A stretch of 64,000 bases of DNA from Bacillus sp. OV166 (lineage in GTDB: Bacteria > Bacillota > Bacilli > Bacillales > Cytobacillaceae), in NCBI RefSeq assembly GCF_900177675.1, contig NZ_FXWM01000001.1, positions 4,783,001-4,847,000 of the forward strand. The letters run 5' to 3'. The notes beneath the pieces were generated by a model that saw only the letters and a program-made list of their open reading frames with translations, was not told the origin of the DNA and searched no databases. Position numbers and translations under genes: made by a program. Positions 34,135-43,385 of the stretch are shown piece after piece (the first letter of the stretch is position 1; each line of letters opens with the position of its first letter).

Positions 34135-35191
34135 AATTAATGGAACGCTTTGCATATTGTTTTGTATCTATGCCTCTTTGATTTAACCAATGATAGGTTT
34201 CGCCAGATATTATTAGTGGTGCATTTTTTAAATCTGAAACAGTCTTTGTACCTAAAGCAGTCATAATCATTTTTAATTCCTCATGAAGGGTTTCGATTTC
34301 TTTCTGTAAAGATTCTATCCCATCTTTAACAAGAATTTTCAAGAAATAACCTGCCATGCCAACCGCATCTGCTCCTATCGCTATTCCTTTTGCAATATCA
34401 TGCGCTGACATAAATCCCCCCGAGCCAATGATGGATAGATGATTAGAAACTGACGTTGCTTCAAGAATAGATACACCCGTCGGGATTCCCCATTGATTAA
34501 AAAAAGACAGAGATTTTTCCCTGCGCTTATTTTCAATTTCAGCAAAATTTGTTCCCCCAGAGCCGCCCACATCAACCACTTTAACGCCAATTGACGAAAG
34601 TGAATGAACAGTTTCCTTTGCCATACCGAAACCAACTTCTTTCACAATAACAGGGACTGTTAGCTCTTTAACAATGGATTCAATTCTTTTAAGTGCACCA
34701 GAAAAATCCCGATCTCCCTCTGGCATAGTTAATTCTTGAATTACATTTAAGTGTATTTGCAGTGCATTTGCTTCAACCATCTCGATAGCAGCTTTCGCGT
34801 CGTCTGGTGAGGCTTCACTTCCTAAATTTGCAATAATAACACCTTTGGGATTCTCTTTACGGACAATTTCATAGGTGTATTTTTGAGTTTTATCTTTTAA
34901 TGCAGCCATTTGTGACCCAACGGCCATTGTTAAACCGGTATTTTTAGCTACTATTGCCAGCTCTTTATTGATACGATAAGTTTTTTCACCACCACCACCG
35001 GTCATGGCATTGATAAAAATTGGCGAACTTAAATAAAGTCCGCCAAATTCATGGTCTAATCCAACATCGAACACACCGATATTCGGTAATCCCTGGTGAA
35101 TAAATTTTATATCATTGAAAGCTGAAGCATGATGTTTCCTATTATCAAGGGCATAACGAATGTGGTCCCATTTTCGTTCAGATCTAGACAC
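34133..35191 (-). CDS. fni: Type 2 isopentenyl-diphosphate delta-isomerase
   Basis: FMN- and NADPH-dependent isomerase of IPP and DMAPP, supplying the HepS/HepT prenyl synthase encoded in this window. Motifs: NAMTGGGGEKTYRIN near residue 62, MAVGSQMAAL near 90, KEVGFGMAKET near 190, VDVGGSGGTNFAEIE near 212, GSGGFMSAHDIAKGIAIGADAVGMAGYFL near 266-295. 352 aa. GTG start at 35191. It follows the S1-domain gene by 11 bp. Confidence 0.95.
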   Translation of the reverse strand: MSRSERKWDHIRYALDNRKHHASAFNDIKFIHQGLPNIGVFDVGLDHEFGGLYLSSPIFINAMTGGGGEKTYRINKELAIVAKNTGLTMAVGSQMAALKDKTQKYTYEIVRKENPKGVIIANLGSEASPDDAKAAIEMVEANALQIHLNVIQELTMPEGDRDFSGALKRIESIVKELTVPVIVKEVGFGMAKETVHSLSSIGVKVVDVGGSGGTNFAEIENKRREKSLSFFNQWGIPTGVSILEATSVSNHLSIIGSGGFMSAHDIAKGIAIGADAVGMAGYFLKILVKDGIESLQKEIETLHEELKMIMTALGTKTVSDLKNAPLIISGETYHWLNQRGIDTKQYAKRSIN

Positions 35192-35202
35192 TTAAATCAC
35201 CA

Positions 35203-36342
35203 TTATTTTCCTAGATTCTTTAATTTATCTCCAATAACTTCTCCAAGCTGAAAGCCTTTTGACTCTTCAGGAAGTTCATAGTCATGGTTTTCCTCATACT
35301 CTTTTTCAAGAAGTTCTTTAATGCTTAAGGATAAACGTTGATCTGACTCATTTGCCTCAAGAACTTTGACGTCTACTTCCTGTCCCTCTTTCAATACTTC
35401 ATGTGGTGTACCGATGTGTTTATGGGCAATTTGAGAGATATGAACCAGCCCTTCAACACCTGGAAATACTTCGACAAAAGCTCCATAAGAAACCAATCTT
35501 TTCACTTTTCCTTTTAAGACGGTTCCTTTTGGTGCTTTCTCGGAAATATTTGACCAAGGTCCAGGAAGTGTTTCTTTAATCGATAAAGAAATCCTTTCAT
35601 TATCACGATCAACACTCAATACCTTAACCTGTACTTGTTGCCCTTCATGAACCACATCAGAAGGCTTATCGATGTGCTCATAAGATAATTGGGAAATATG
35701 AACAAGACCGTCAATGCCGCCAATATCTACGAATGCCCCAAAATCAGTGATTCTTTGGACTGTACCATCAATAATTTGGCCAACTTGAACTGCAGTTAGG
35801 CGATTTTGTTTTTGTTTACCTTTTTCTTGTTCTACAACAGCTCGATGAGAAAGAATTAAGCGATTCTTTTCCTTATCAAGTTCTACAATTTTAAAGGTTA
35901 GGATACGGCCTTTATAATCGCTGAAATCTTCTACAAAATGAGCTTCGACGAGGGATGCTGGTACAAAACCACGAACTCCGAGATCAACAACAAGGCCGCC
36001 TTTTACGACGTCTTTAACCTCAGCTTCAAAAACTTCTCCACTTTGGAATTGTTTTTCTAAACTCTCCCATGCTTTTTCTGCATCTACTTTCCTTTTGGAA
36101 AGGATGATCGCTTCTTCCTCTACTTTTAAAACTTCTAATTCTAATTCATCACCATCTGCGACTGCATCTGATGCTTTTTCAATATGCAGGCTTGAAAGTT
36201 CACTGATTGGGATGATTCCATCAATTTTGCTGCCTTGGATATTAACGAGCACCTGCTTTTCTTCTACTTTAGTAACTTGTCCTGTCACTTTATCCCCGAT
36301 TTCAAAGTTTCTCACTTCTACTTGATTTAATTCTTCCGACAT
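35203..36342 (-). CDS. rpsA: 30S ribosomal protein S1 homolog (YpfD), four S1 domains
   Basis: 379-aa RNA-binding protein with four S1/OB repeats at about residues 15-85, 100-168, 186-255 and 272-342. The later repeats carry the classical pattern, e.g. ITDFGAFVDIGGIDGLVHISQLSYEH. Shorter than the six-domain E. coli S1. In B. subtilis YpfD is non-essential and not a stable ribosomal protein. It lies between plsC and fni. Confidence 0.93.
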   Translation of the reverse strand: MSEELNQVEVRNFEIGDKVTGQVTKVEEKQVLVNIQGSKIDGIIPISELSSLHIEKASDAVADGDELELEVLKVEEEAIILSKRKVDAEKAWESLEKQFQSGEVFEAEVKDVVKGGLVVDLGVRGFVPASLVEAHFVEDFSDYKGRILTFKIVELDKEKNRLILSHRAVVEQEKGKQKQNRLTAVQVGQIIDGTVQRITDFGAFVDIGGIDGLVHISQLSYEHIDKPSDVVHEGQQVQVKVLSVDRDNERISLSIKETLPGPWSNISEKAPKGTVLKGKVKRLVSYGAFVEVFPGVEGLVHISQIAHKHIGTPHEVLKEGQEVDVKVLEANESDQRLSLSIKELLEKEYEENHDYELPEESKGFQLGEVIGDKLKNLGK

Positions 36343-36505
36343 ATGTATTCCTCCTTAATCCATTTACTCCTAAAAATTCTATATATGAACTGGTGGATGC
36401 CACGCAGCATACAACATATATAAAACAAACCTAAAAGCAGTGAATTTTCAAAAAAAAACTCTTTCCATTAACTTCTTACAAATAGTCTTTTTTGTCAAGC
36501 AGAAC

Positions 36506-37087
36506 CTATTGATGTTCTTTTTTAAGTTTTTCAATCTTTGACATAATTAATTCAGTAACTTGTTCTGCTGAAGCTTTCTCTTTTCTCATTTCTTCCAGGT
36601 CAATGGGTTGTCCATAGACGACCTTTAATTTTCGGAAACTTCTATACGGTCCAATAATAGCACAAGGTACAACCGCTGCTGTTGATCTTAGAGCAAAAAA
36701 TCCTGCTCCGGAAAGTCCTTTTCCTATTTCCCCAGTCTTACTCCTTGTTCCCTCTGGAAAAAGGCCGAAAACATGACCATCCTTTAAAAGCTTTAAACCT
36801 GTTCTAAGTGCTTCACGATCGTTAAATCCCCTTTTAACCGGAAATGCATTGCATTTCCTAACAATATTACCTAATACAGGAACGGAAAAAATCTCTTCTT
36901 TTGCCATATAGTGAATAGGTCGTGGTGCCATGATTCCTACAACCATAGGATCGAAATTATGGATATGATTAGAACAAAGAAGAACCCCGCCCTCTTTCGG
37001 GAAATGTTCACGTCCGATGGCTTCAATCCTGTACCATGGCTTAAAAACTCCATATACAACTGACCTTGCAAACGCATAAAACGTCAC
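36506..37087 (-). CDS. plsC: 1-acyl-sn-glycerol-3-phosphate acyltransferase
   Basis: Adds the second acyl chain in phosphatidic acid synthesis. 193 aa with the HX4D motif NHIHNFDP near residue 40, KEEIFSVPVLG near 64, and the phosphate-binding FPEGTRSKTG near 115. One N-terminal hydrophobic stretch. GTG start, 2 bp after cmk, so the pair is co-transcribed. Confidence 0.93.
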   Translation of the reverse strand: MTFYAFARSVVYGVFKPWYRIEAIGREHFPKEGGVLLCSNHIHNFDPMVVGIMAPRPIHYMAKEEIFSVPVLGNIVRKCNAFPVKRGFNDREALRTGLKLLKDGHVFGLFPEGTRSKTGEIGKGLSGAGFFALRSTAAVVPCAIIGPYRSFRKLKVVYGQPIDLEEMRKEKASAEQVTELIMSKIEKLKKEHQ

Positions 37088-37089
37088 AC

Positions 37090-37764
37090 TTATCCAATCC
37101 TTTCGTGCACCAACGTCATTATTTTTTCAACAACATCAGGAATTGTCAAAGAGGTTGTATCAATTTCAATTGCATCATCAGCTTTTTTCAGTGGTGCTAT
37201 TTCTCTCTCTGAGTCGATTTTATCTCTACGAGCAATTTCTTCTTTCAACTTTTCTAAGTCGGATGGAAATCCTTTTTGGACATTTTCAATATGACGCCTC
37301 TCAGCTCTTTCCTCGACACTAGCAAGTAAGAATACTTTTACCTCTGCACCTGGCAATACATGTGTCCCGATGTCCCTACCATCCATTACAACTCCGCCTT
37401 CAGAGGCAAAAGCTTGTTGTCTTCTGACCATTTCTTCACGGACCTTCTGATGTTTAGCAACATATGAAGTCGAATTAGTTACTTCAGCAAAACGAATTTC
37501 ATCTGTCACATCTCGATCGTCTAGATATACTAATTGCCCACTCTCAGAAGGCAGCAATTTAATATCCGTAGATAATAATGTCTCTAATAATGAATCTTCA
37601 TTTTCTAAATTTAGCTGATTAACTATTGCCTTATATGTTAATGCCCGGTACATAGCACCAGTATCGATATAAATATAAGAAAGTTTTTCTGCTACAATTT
37701 TTGCAACTGTACTCTTACCGGCTGCAGCAGGGCCGTCTATTGCGATTGATATTTTTTTTTCCAT
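37090..37764 (-). CDS. cmk: Cytidylate kinase
   Basis: Phosphorylates CMP and dCMP. P-loop GPAAAGKSTVAK near residue 11, YIDTGAMYRALTYKA near 33, DGRDIGTHVLPGAEVKVFL near 128. 224 aa. AGGAGG site before ATG. Upstream partner of plsC. Confidence 0.96.
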   Translation of the reverse strand: MEKKISIAIDGPAAAGKSTVAKIVAEKLSYIYIDTGAMYRALTYKAIVNQLNLENEDSLLETLLSTDIKLLPSESGQLVYLDDRDVTDEIRFAEVTNSTSYVAKHQKVREEMVRRQQAFASEGGVVMDGRDIGTHVLPGAEVKVFLLASVEERAERRHIENVQKGFPSDLEKLKEEIARRDKIDSEREIAPLKKADDAIEIDTTSLTIPDVVEKIMTLVHERIG

Positions 37765-37896
37765 AAATCCTCCTATTTGCCATCATGATTATCTCAGATG
37801 TTGTCTACTATTTATTTTACCACAAGATATATCAATGCCTCTTTTTTTTACGACTATAAAAATGAAATTTAATGACAATTATAATTATGTTCAATC

Positions 37897-37923
37897 CAAA
37901 GAAAGCAGGCAGGCCTGCTTTCT
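37897..37923 (-). terminator. ypfB terminator
   Basis: AGAAAGCAGG/CCTGCTTTCT perfect 10-bp stem with a four-base loop; only three Ts follow on the minus strand. Confidence 0.6.
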
Positions 37924-38102
37924 CATTTTCCCTGGAAGGTTTCAAGAATATCAGTATATGTATTTTCATTTACCCCTTCGTATTTTGTTAATTGTTTTAC
38001 TTGAGGAAAGACATCCAACTGGTGAAAAAATAACTGTGCAAAAAATAGAAAAATAAACTGTATGATGACAACTTTAATTAAAACTCTTTCTACCTTTTTC
38101 AT
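37923..38102 (-). CDS. ypfB: DUF5359 small membrane protein YpfB
   Basis: 59-aa protein with one N-terminal membrane helix (VLIKVVIIQFIFLFFAQLFF) and a short outside tail containing TKYEGVNENTYTD, typical of YpfB. ATG 38102 has a GGAG site eight bases upstream; the frame is open further upstream but without family similarity. In B. subtilis ypfA (the PilZ c-di-GMP receptor MotI) lies next to it; here ypeB follows directly. Confidence 0.83.
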   Translation of the reverse strand: MKKVERVLIKVVIIQFIFLFFAQLFFHQLDVFPQVKQLTKYEGVNENTYTDILETFQGK

Positions 38103-38148
38103 AACATCCACTCCACAAATCAATATATATTTATTATTGGAGTTATTT

Positions 38149-38187
38149 GAAAAAAATATAAGGAAAAGCAATTGCTTTTCCTTATAT
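38149..38187 (-). terminator. ypeB terminator
   Basis: A 32-bp perfect palindrome at 38156-38187 (core AAGGAAAAGCAATTGCTTTTCCTT at 38160-38183), followed on the minus strand by seven Ts. It overlaps the ypeB stop codon. Confidence 0.8.
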
Positions 38188-39531
38188 CACGTCTTCATAT
38201 ACCTCCTCAGCATTCTTCAATTTTTCAACATCTTCTTCTACACCGCTTTTTGCATTAATAAAAATACGATAGGTGTCATCATCGATTGTCCCAAGGAATT
38301 CATAACAAAGCACTTCTTCGTTAAGGTCATTTATAATAATGGCCTGCCGGTCTTCCATTACTTTAAAGTTAGGATTCACCTTTGCACGAGCTTGTTCTAA
38401 AGAAATAGCAGGTTTTTCTATTTTCCTTGTCTGAAAAGATTTTAAATACTCCTCAGCGGATACACCAATAATATCGCCATTGTCCAAAGCAACTTTAACT
38501 TTAATCGATTCAGGGTAAATTCTAATACCATTTATTTTTGAAACAAAATTGAAAACACCGATATTGTCATATTGTGTGCTTTCAAATATCTCTAAATCTT
38601 TAAAACCTGTTTCTTTTAGAAAAGTTGCCGCCTTATTATCAGCATCATTTAAACTGAGAACTTGTTTTTTTACATCTCGATGGTTAATAAACCAAATGGG
38701 ATGTCCCGCTTTTTTGGTAATGTCCATACTGCCTTCATCACCGGTTTTCTTATTTTTTATGGAAACACTATAAAAACCATAATTGGAACCTTTTCCATTT
38801 TCAGTAACTTTCACTTCGGAATTCCCATCAATTTTCATGTACTTTTTGGCGATCTTAATTGCTTCTTGCTTGGAAATCGTTTTTCCTTTGATTTTTTGAA
38901 AATTTTCATCCTTTTTTTGCATATTTACAAAAGTTGGGCCCAAGTCCGATTCTTCATATCCTGTCACTGTCTTTTCTACAGATTTAAAGCCGTCAATTAT
39001 CGTATTATCCGTAGATTCCTTGCCAGAAGCCAGGGCAAGTTCAACATCCATCCAGCGAAGGTTATTTTTTAGTACCATATGCTGTACATTTCGAAGGTCA
39101 TCCTGAATATCACCAGATTGCTTATAAAGTACCTTTAAAGTGTTGTATTCATCCTTTGACAATGGTTCCTTGTCTAAATCTCTAACAGCGGTTCGATAGC
39201 TGAAGTTTCCAATTTTAGCCAAGAATTCCTCCGTCTTGTTAAAAGGTAGTAATGTTAACGGCAGTTGTCCTACATCACTATGTGCTTCTGAAGTAATCCT
39301 CCATACCTCAATTAACGATGGAGACAAGGATTGCCTTGAATTCATTGCAAGGGTTGTTCCAATCTTATCGTGTAATAAATCCACTTGATAGGAAAGATCA
39401 TGGAATGCTCGTTGATAAGTATTTTCTGCATTTAATAATATTGCATTTTTTTCCTGATGTTCTTGGTAGCCCCAATAGGCTGTTCCTGCGACACCTACAG
39501 CGAGAACACCTATTAATATTCCTCTAATCAA
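38182..39531 (-). CDS. ypeB: Germination protein YpeB
   Basis: 449-aa partner of SleB, needed for SleB stability and localisation in the spore inner membrane/cortex. N-terminal membrane anchor (GILIGVLAVGVAGTAYWGY), then a helical region and C-terminal PepSY-like repeats (EAIKIAKKYM near residue 222, EQARAKVNPNF near 388). TTG start at 39531 with AGAGGTG seven bases upstream. sleB-ypeB order and near-adjacency are as in B. subtilis. Confidence 0.95.
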   Translation of the reverse strand: MIRGILIGVLAVGVAGTAYWGYQEHQEKNAILLNAENTYQRAFHDLSYQVDLLHDKIGTTLAMNSRQSLSPSLIEVWRITSEAHSDVGQLPLTLLPFNKTEEFLAKIGNFSYRTAVRDLDKEPLSKDEYNTLKVLYKQSGDIQDDLRNVQHMVLKNNLRWMDVELALASGKESTDNTIIDGFKSVEKTVTGYEESDLGPTFVNMQKKDENFQKIKGKTISKQEAIKIAKKYMKIDGNSEVKVTENGKGSNYGFYSVSIKNKKTGDEGSMDITKKAGHPIWFINHRDVKKQVLSLNDADNKAATFLKETGFKDLEIFESTQYDNIGVFNFVSKINGIRIYPESIKVKVALDNGDIIGVSAEEYLKSFQTRKIEKPAISLEQARAKVNPNFKVMEDRQAIIINDLNEEVLCYEFLGTIDDDTYRIFINAKSGVEEDVEKLKNAEEVYEDVI

Positions 39532-39545
39532 TTCTATTCACCTCT

Positions 39546-40451
39546 CTACTTGCAAAAAATATGTTTCCCGATTCGTTTTATTTGAGGTCGTCCCCATATC
39601 CAGCCGCTAGTAGCAGTATCTGGGTTAAAATAGTATAATGCCTCTCCAGTTGGATCCCAACCATTGATTGCATCTACTACGGCCTTCTTAGCATTTTCAT
39701 TTGGTGTTAGCCAAATTTGCCCATCAGCAACGGCCGTGAAAGCACCAGGCTCAAAAATTACTCCTGAAACTGTATTAGGAAATGTTGAACTATTTACCCT
39801 ATTGAGAATAACAGCTGCAACAGCAACTTGACCTGTATAAGGTTCGCCCCTTGATTCTCCATAAACGGCATTAGCCATCAATTGGATATCATTTTGTGAA
39901 TAACCATTTGGTATGTTAGCAGCTGTTGGCTTTTTGGGTGTCCCTTTATTTGGTAAAGTGTTTTTTTGACCTGTATTTTTTGGTGGAGCTGTATTTTTTG
40001 GTGGAGCTGTTTTTTGGGGTGTTTGTTTTGCTGGTGCTTTGTTTGCTGGATTAGGGACACTTTGTTTACTTTCATCTACCCCACCGTAATGTGTAAATTT
40101 GTTACCTGAGTTTATTTGCTTTTTTACAAACTGTTCATTGTATTTGCTTGCTTTGGCTAGTTTTAATTTTGTTGGCCACCCCGCCAATCCATCAATTGGC
40201 AGCCCAAATTCATATTGAAAATTTCTTAACGCCCAATACGTACTCCATCCGAATACCCCATCAATCTTCCCATTGAAAAATCCAAGATACTGGAGCCTGG
40301 ATTGCAGTTCAATGACATCATCACCGACCGCACCTTTTTGGATAATCTGATTAGAGAAAGCTCTGACCTCCTTGCTTTCAATAAATGAAGATGTCCCAAA
40401 CATAAGAAAAATTAATATGGAGAATTTTAGCAGGTTTTTTTTCTTTATCAT
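39546..40451 (-). CDS. sleB: Spore cortex-lytic enzyme SleB
   Basis: Lytic transglycosylase acting on muramic-delta-lactam cortex peptidoglycan during germination. N-terminal signal region, a PG-binding-1 repeat (DVIELQSRLQYLGFFNGKIDG, about residues 44-64), a low-complexity linker rich in Lys, Pro, Thr and Asn (about 125-180, with tandem APPKNT units), and the C-terminal Hydrolase_2 domain with catalytic Glu in AVYGESRGEPYTGQ near residue 200. 301 aa, normal. GGGGG site before ATG. Confidence 0.96.
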   Translation of the reverse strand: MIKKKNLLKFSILIFLMFGTSSFIESKEVRAFSNQIIQKGAVGDDVIELQSRLQYLGFFNGKIDGVFGWSTYWALRNFQYEFGLPIDGLAGWPTKLKLAKASKYNEQFVKKQINSGNKFTHYGGVDESKQSVPNPANKAPAKQTPQKTAPPKNTAPPKNTGQKNTLPNKGTPKKPTAANIPNGYSQNDIQLMANAVYGESRGEPYTGQVAVAAVILNRVNSSTFPNTVSGVIFEPGAFTAVADGQIWLTPNENAKKAVVDAINGWDPTGEALYYFNPDTATSGWIWGRPQIKRIGKHIFCK

Positions 40452-40540
40452 GGAATATTAACCCCCATTGTAAATCTTTTATCAGTAAACCTATTTTTTG
40501 TTTAAATGGTGTTTTTATTCCATCTTAATGAGAATAAATA

Positions 40541-40569
40541 AAAAAACCCTTACAAGTGAAGGTTTTTTT
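40541..40569 (-). terminator. prsW terminator
   Basis: ACCTT/AAGGGT stem (one G-U) around CACTTGT, flanked by A-run and T-run so it could work both ways; overlaps the prsW stop. Confidence 0.6.
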
Positions 40570-41239
40570 GGACAGCATATTGTTTTTTCATATGATTGGC
40601 ACTTAATATTTTAGCTTTTTTCACTTTCCTTAGTCCAAACCACCAAAGAAAAATCATAAAAGGAAAAATAATAAAGAGCCAATTTTCTTGGGAAATTAAG
40701 ATAAAATCGTATGCACCGTGGAGAAGAAATGGTAAGAGAAGGGAAAATATAACCCATTTAGCTTTATTCCCTTCTGTAAACTTTGCTTTCCCAATATAAA
40801 AGCCCATAATTACACCAAATAGAGCGTGACTTGAAACAGGTAATAATGCACGTGTTACCGCATGTTCGATTCCATTAGCTATTAAATAGAAGACATTTTC
40901 TATTGTAGCAAAACCAAGTGAAACAGCTACTCCATAGACAATTCCATCAAAGGGTTCATCAAACTCTACATGCTGATAGACAACATAAAAGAGGATAAAC
41001 CATTTGAAAAACTCTTCAAATAGACCTGAGCTAAGAAATGCATTGAAAAGATCAGATTTAATTATATGTTCTGTTTCAAGTACATGCTGGATAAACATGA
41101 TTGGAAACACAAGAAGGGCTCCGTACATAAATGTCCTTAGAACGAAGGATATTGGCTCTGAGTCATATTCATCTTTTAAATAAAAATAACTAAGTAAGGC
41201 CAGTCCGGGGGCAATTCCGGCGGATAATATTCCCAGCAT
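40550..41239 (-). CDS. prsW: Glutamic-type intramembrane protease PrsW
   Basis: Site-1 protease that in B. subtilis cleaves anti-sigma factor RsiW under envelope stress. 229 aa with about seven membrane helices. Conserved glutamates lie in FEEFFKWFILFYV near residue 80, and the histidine in SSHALFGVIMGFYIG near 145. ATG 41239 matches the B. subtilis start (MLGILSAGIAPGLALLSYFYL) and has AGAGG six bases upstream. Confidence 0.93.
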   Translation of the reverse strand: MLGILSAGIAPGLALLSYFYLKDEYDSEPISFVLRTFMYGALLVFPIMFIQHVLETEHIIKSDLFNAFLSSGLFEEFFKWFILFYVVYQHVEFDEPFDGIVYGVAVSLGFATIENVFYLIANGIEHAVTRALLPVSSHALFGVIMGFYIGKAKFTEGNKAKWVIFSLLLPFLLHGAYDFILISQENWLFIIFPFMIFLWWFGLRKVKKAKILSANHMKKQYAVQKNLHL

Positions 41240-41353
41240 GATGAACCTCTTTTCCAATCCATTTTCTTAATCGTATCATGTATTCTCTATAAAGAAAATG
41301 AAAGATTCATTCCATTTATTAAGCCGACTTCAACCGTTTGACATTTGGTTAGC

Positions 41354-42310
41354 TTAAAATTTAATTTCCTTCAAATTGCTAGCAAGGGCTACAGCCAATT
41401 TAATTCTTGCTTTTTTGGAGTCGTTGTCACTCCCTAGAATAACTCCCTTATTAAAAAGATCAAAGGCACTTCCTTCATAATCATAGGTTGTGTATACTGA
41501 ACCCTCTTCTGCGCTAGTAGTGACAACCAGTTTAATTCCCGCTCCAATAGCTTTTTCAATTTCTGCCATCATTTTAGGGGCAACCTGACCACGTCCCACT
41601 CCTTCTAGGACAATCCCAGCAATCCCCGCCTCTCGAGCTGCCTTAATAAATTTCCCATCAGCTCCAATATAGCATTTAATGATTTCGACTTGAGGAATAG
41701 ATGATTCTATTTCAAAATACTCTCTTTTGATTGGTTTTTGAAAAACATGAACTTGATCGTTATCAATAATGCCAAGATAGCCAAATCCAAATGCATTGAA
41801 ACCCTGGATATTGGATGCATGTTCTTTTTTTACATATCTTGCAGCAAATATTCGTTCATTAAAAACGACCACGGTGCCAGCATCCCTTAAATCATGAGAA
41901 CAAGCACAATAAATGGCATGACGCAAATTTATATATACATCGCTGCCTAAATCCTCTGGCGAGCGCTGGGAACCTGTAACGACAACAGTTCTTGGGTCTT
42001 TAATTGTTAAATCAAGAAAATAGGATGTTTCTTCCATTGTATCCGTTCCATGTGTGACAACCACGCCTGAAACATCTTCATCCTTAAAATAGTCCTCAAT
42101 TTTGTTTTTTAATAAAATTAAATCATCAAATGTGATATGAATACTAGCTTTTTGAAAAACAGATTCAATAACGACTTCAATGTCCTTTGGTAAATTACAC
42201 ATACTAGCGAGCTCTTCACCAGTTAACGCACCTGAGGCTAATTTTCCTGAATCTTTATTTGGCTTGCTTGCTATTGTTCCACCTGTTGTTAATAAGACAA
42301 CTTTTTTCAT
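41354..42310 (-). CDS. Asparaginase
   Basis: L-asparaginase, hydrolysing asparagine to aspartate and ammonia. The two catalytic Thr motifs are TTGGTIAS near residue 7 and HGTDTMEET near 88; VVTGSQRS and SDVYINLRHAIY follow. About 318 aa and no signal peptide, so cytoplasmic. I start at 42310 (second of two adjacent ATGs, AGGGTG eight bases upstream); 42313 is also possible and would overlap the ypdA stop. Its C-terminal sequence looks closer to type II enzymes than to B. subtilis AnsA, so I give no symbol. Confidence 0.9.
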   Translation of the reverse strand: MKKVVLLTTGGTIASKPNKDSGKLASGALTGEELASMCNLPKDIEVVIESVFQKASIHITFDDLILLKNKIEDYFKDEDVSGVVVTHGTDTMEETSYFLDLTIKDPRTVVVTGSQRSPEDLGSDVYINLRHAIYCACSHDLRDAGTVVVFNERIFAARYVKKEHASNIQGFNAFGFGYLGIIDNDQVHVFQKPIKREYFEIESSIPQVEIIKCYIGADGKFIKAAREAGIAGIVLEGVGRGQVAPKMMAEIEKAIGAGIKLVVTTSAEEGSVYTTYDYEGSAFDLFNKGVILGSDNDSKKARIKLAVALASNLKEIKF

Positions 42311-42312
42311 CA

Positions 42313-43290
42313 TTATGTCACCCTTTTTGCATCTTTTTCTAGGATTGAGCAAGCAATTTCCCCACCGTGGAACCTGCCATTTTCAATGAATATTTCATTT
42401 GCGTTATTTCCTGCCGCAATTACACCTGCTATATATATTCCCTCAATATTTGTCTCCATTGTATCTGCATTAAAGAAGGGTCGCCCTGATTCCCCATCTA
42501 TTTTAACACCCATGTTCCGTAAAAATTGATGATCTGGATGGTAGCCTGTCATTGCAAATACAAAATCATTGCTTATCACATTTTCGTTATGGTCTTTTAT
42601 ATATACAACTTGATTTTCCGTTATTTCTTTTAGGGTAGCGTTAAATTCCATCAAAATGGTTCCCGCCCGGACCAACGCTTCAAATTCAGGAAGAATCCAT
42701 GGCTTTATACTTGGAGAGTATTTTTCACCACGATATAAAACTGTCACTCTTGCTCCAGCCTTCACAAGTTCTATTGCAGCGTCAACACTAGAATTTTTCC
42801 CACCAATCACACAAACATCTTTATCATAAAATGGATGGGCTTCTTTAAAATAGTGAAATACCTTGGATAAATTTTCACCAGGTACCTCCATATAATTGGG
42901 ATGATCATAATAACCGGTTGCTATGATTACATAGCGGGCACAATAAGTATTTTTATTGGTATAAACATGAAACAGCTCACCTTGTTTTGATACACGAGTA
43001 ACTTTTTCAAACGCATTTATTCGTAACTGTTTCCGTTTGGCAACTTCTCGATAATAAACAAGCGCCTGATTCCTTTTAGGCTTATAATGTTCTGTAATAA
43101 AGGGTACTTCGCCAATTTCTAATTTTTCTGCTGTACTAAAAAATGTTTGATGTGTAGGGTAGTGATAAATTGAATTCACCACATTTCCTTTTTCAATAAT
43201 AAGTGGTTTTTTCCCTATATCCTGAACTGCGATCGCCGCTGCTAAACCACATGGGCCACCGCCAACAATAATGATATCTTCTATTTGCAT
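42313..43290 (-). CDS. ypdA: Bacilliredoxin reductase YpdA (Bdr)
   Basis: NADPH-dependent flavoprotein that recycles bacillithiol disulfide and bacilliredoxins. FAD-binding GGGPCGLAAAIA near residue 9 carries the diagnostic Cys; NADPH-binding VIGGKNSSVDAAIELVKAG near 163. No CXXC redox pair, as in the family. ATG at 43290 (325 aa) has an AGGGGTG site. The bacillithiol synthesis genes bshA and bshB1 are elsewhere in this window. Confidence 0.94.
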   Translation of the reverse strand: MQIEDIIIVGGGPCGLAAAIAVQDIGKKPLIIEKGNVVNSIYHYPTHQTFFSTAEKLEIGEVPFITEHYKPKRNQALVYYREVAKRKQLRINAFEKVTRVSKQGELFHVYTNKNTYCARYVIIATGYYDHPNYMEVPGENLSKVFHYFKEAHPFYDKDVCVIGGKNSSVDAAIELVKAGARVTVLYRGEKYSPSIKPWILPEFEALVRAGTILMEFNATLKEITENQVVYIKDHNENVISNDFVFAMTGYHPDHQFLRNMGVKIDGESGRPFFNADTMETNIEGIYIAGVIAAGNNANEIFIENGRFHGGEIACSILEKDAKRVT

Positions 43291-43327
43291 AATAAGTACA
43301 CCCCTTAAAACAATCATTCAGGATAAC

Positions 43328-43361
43328 AAAAAAACTCCTATCGTCTATGATAGGAGTTTTT
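43328..43361 (-). terminator. Glutamate dehydrogenase gene terminator
   Basis: AAAACTCCTATC/GATAGGAGTTTT perfect 12-bp stem with a 6-nt loop and six or more Ts on the minus strand. It lies between the glutamate dehydrogenase gene and ypdA. Confidence 0.87.
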
Positions 43362-43385
43362 TCACTATGTTTCAATGGTTAAGTT

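Noticed and set aside
38662..39072. 136-codon plus-strand frame opposite ypeB
   Set aside because: Antisense to ypeB, hydrophobic by base composition, no start signals.
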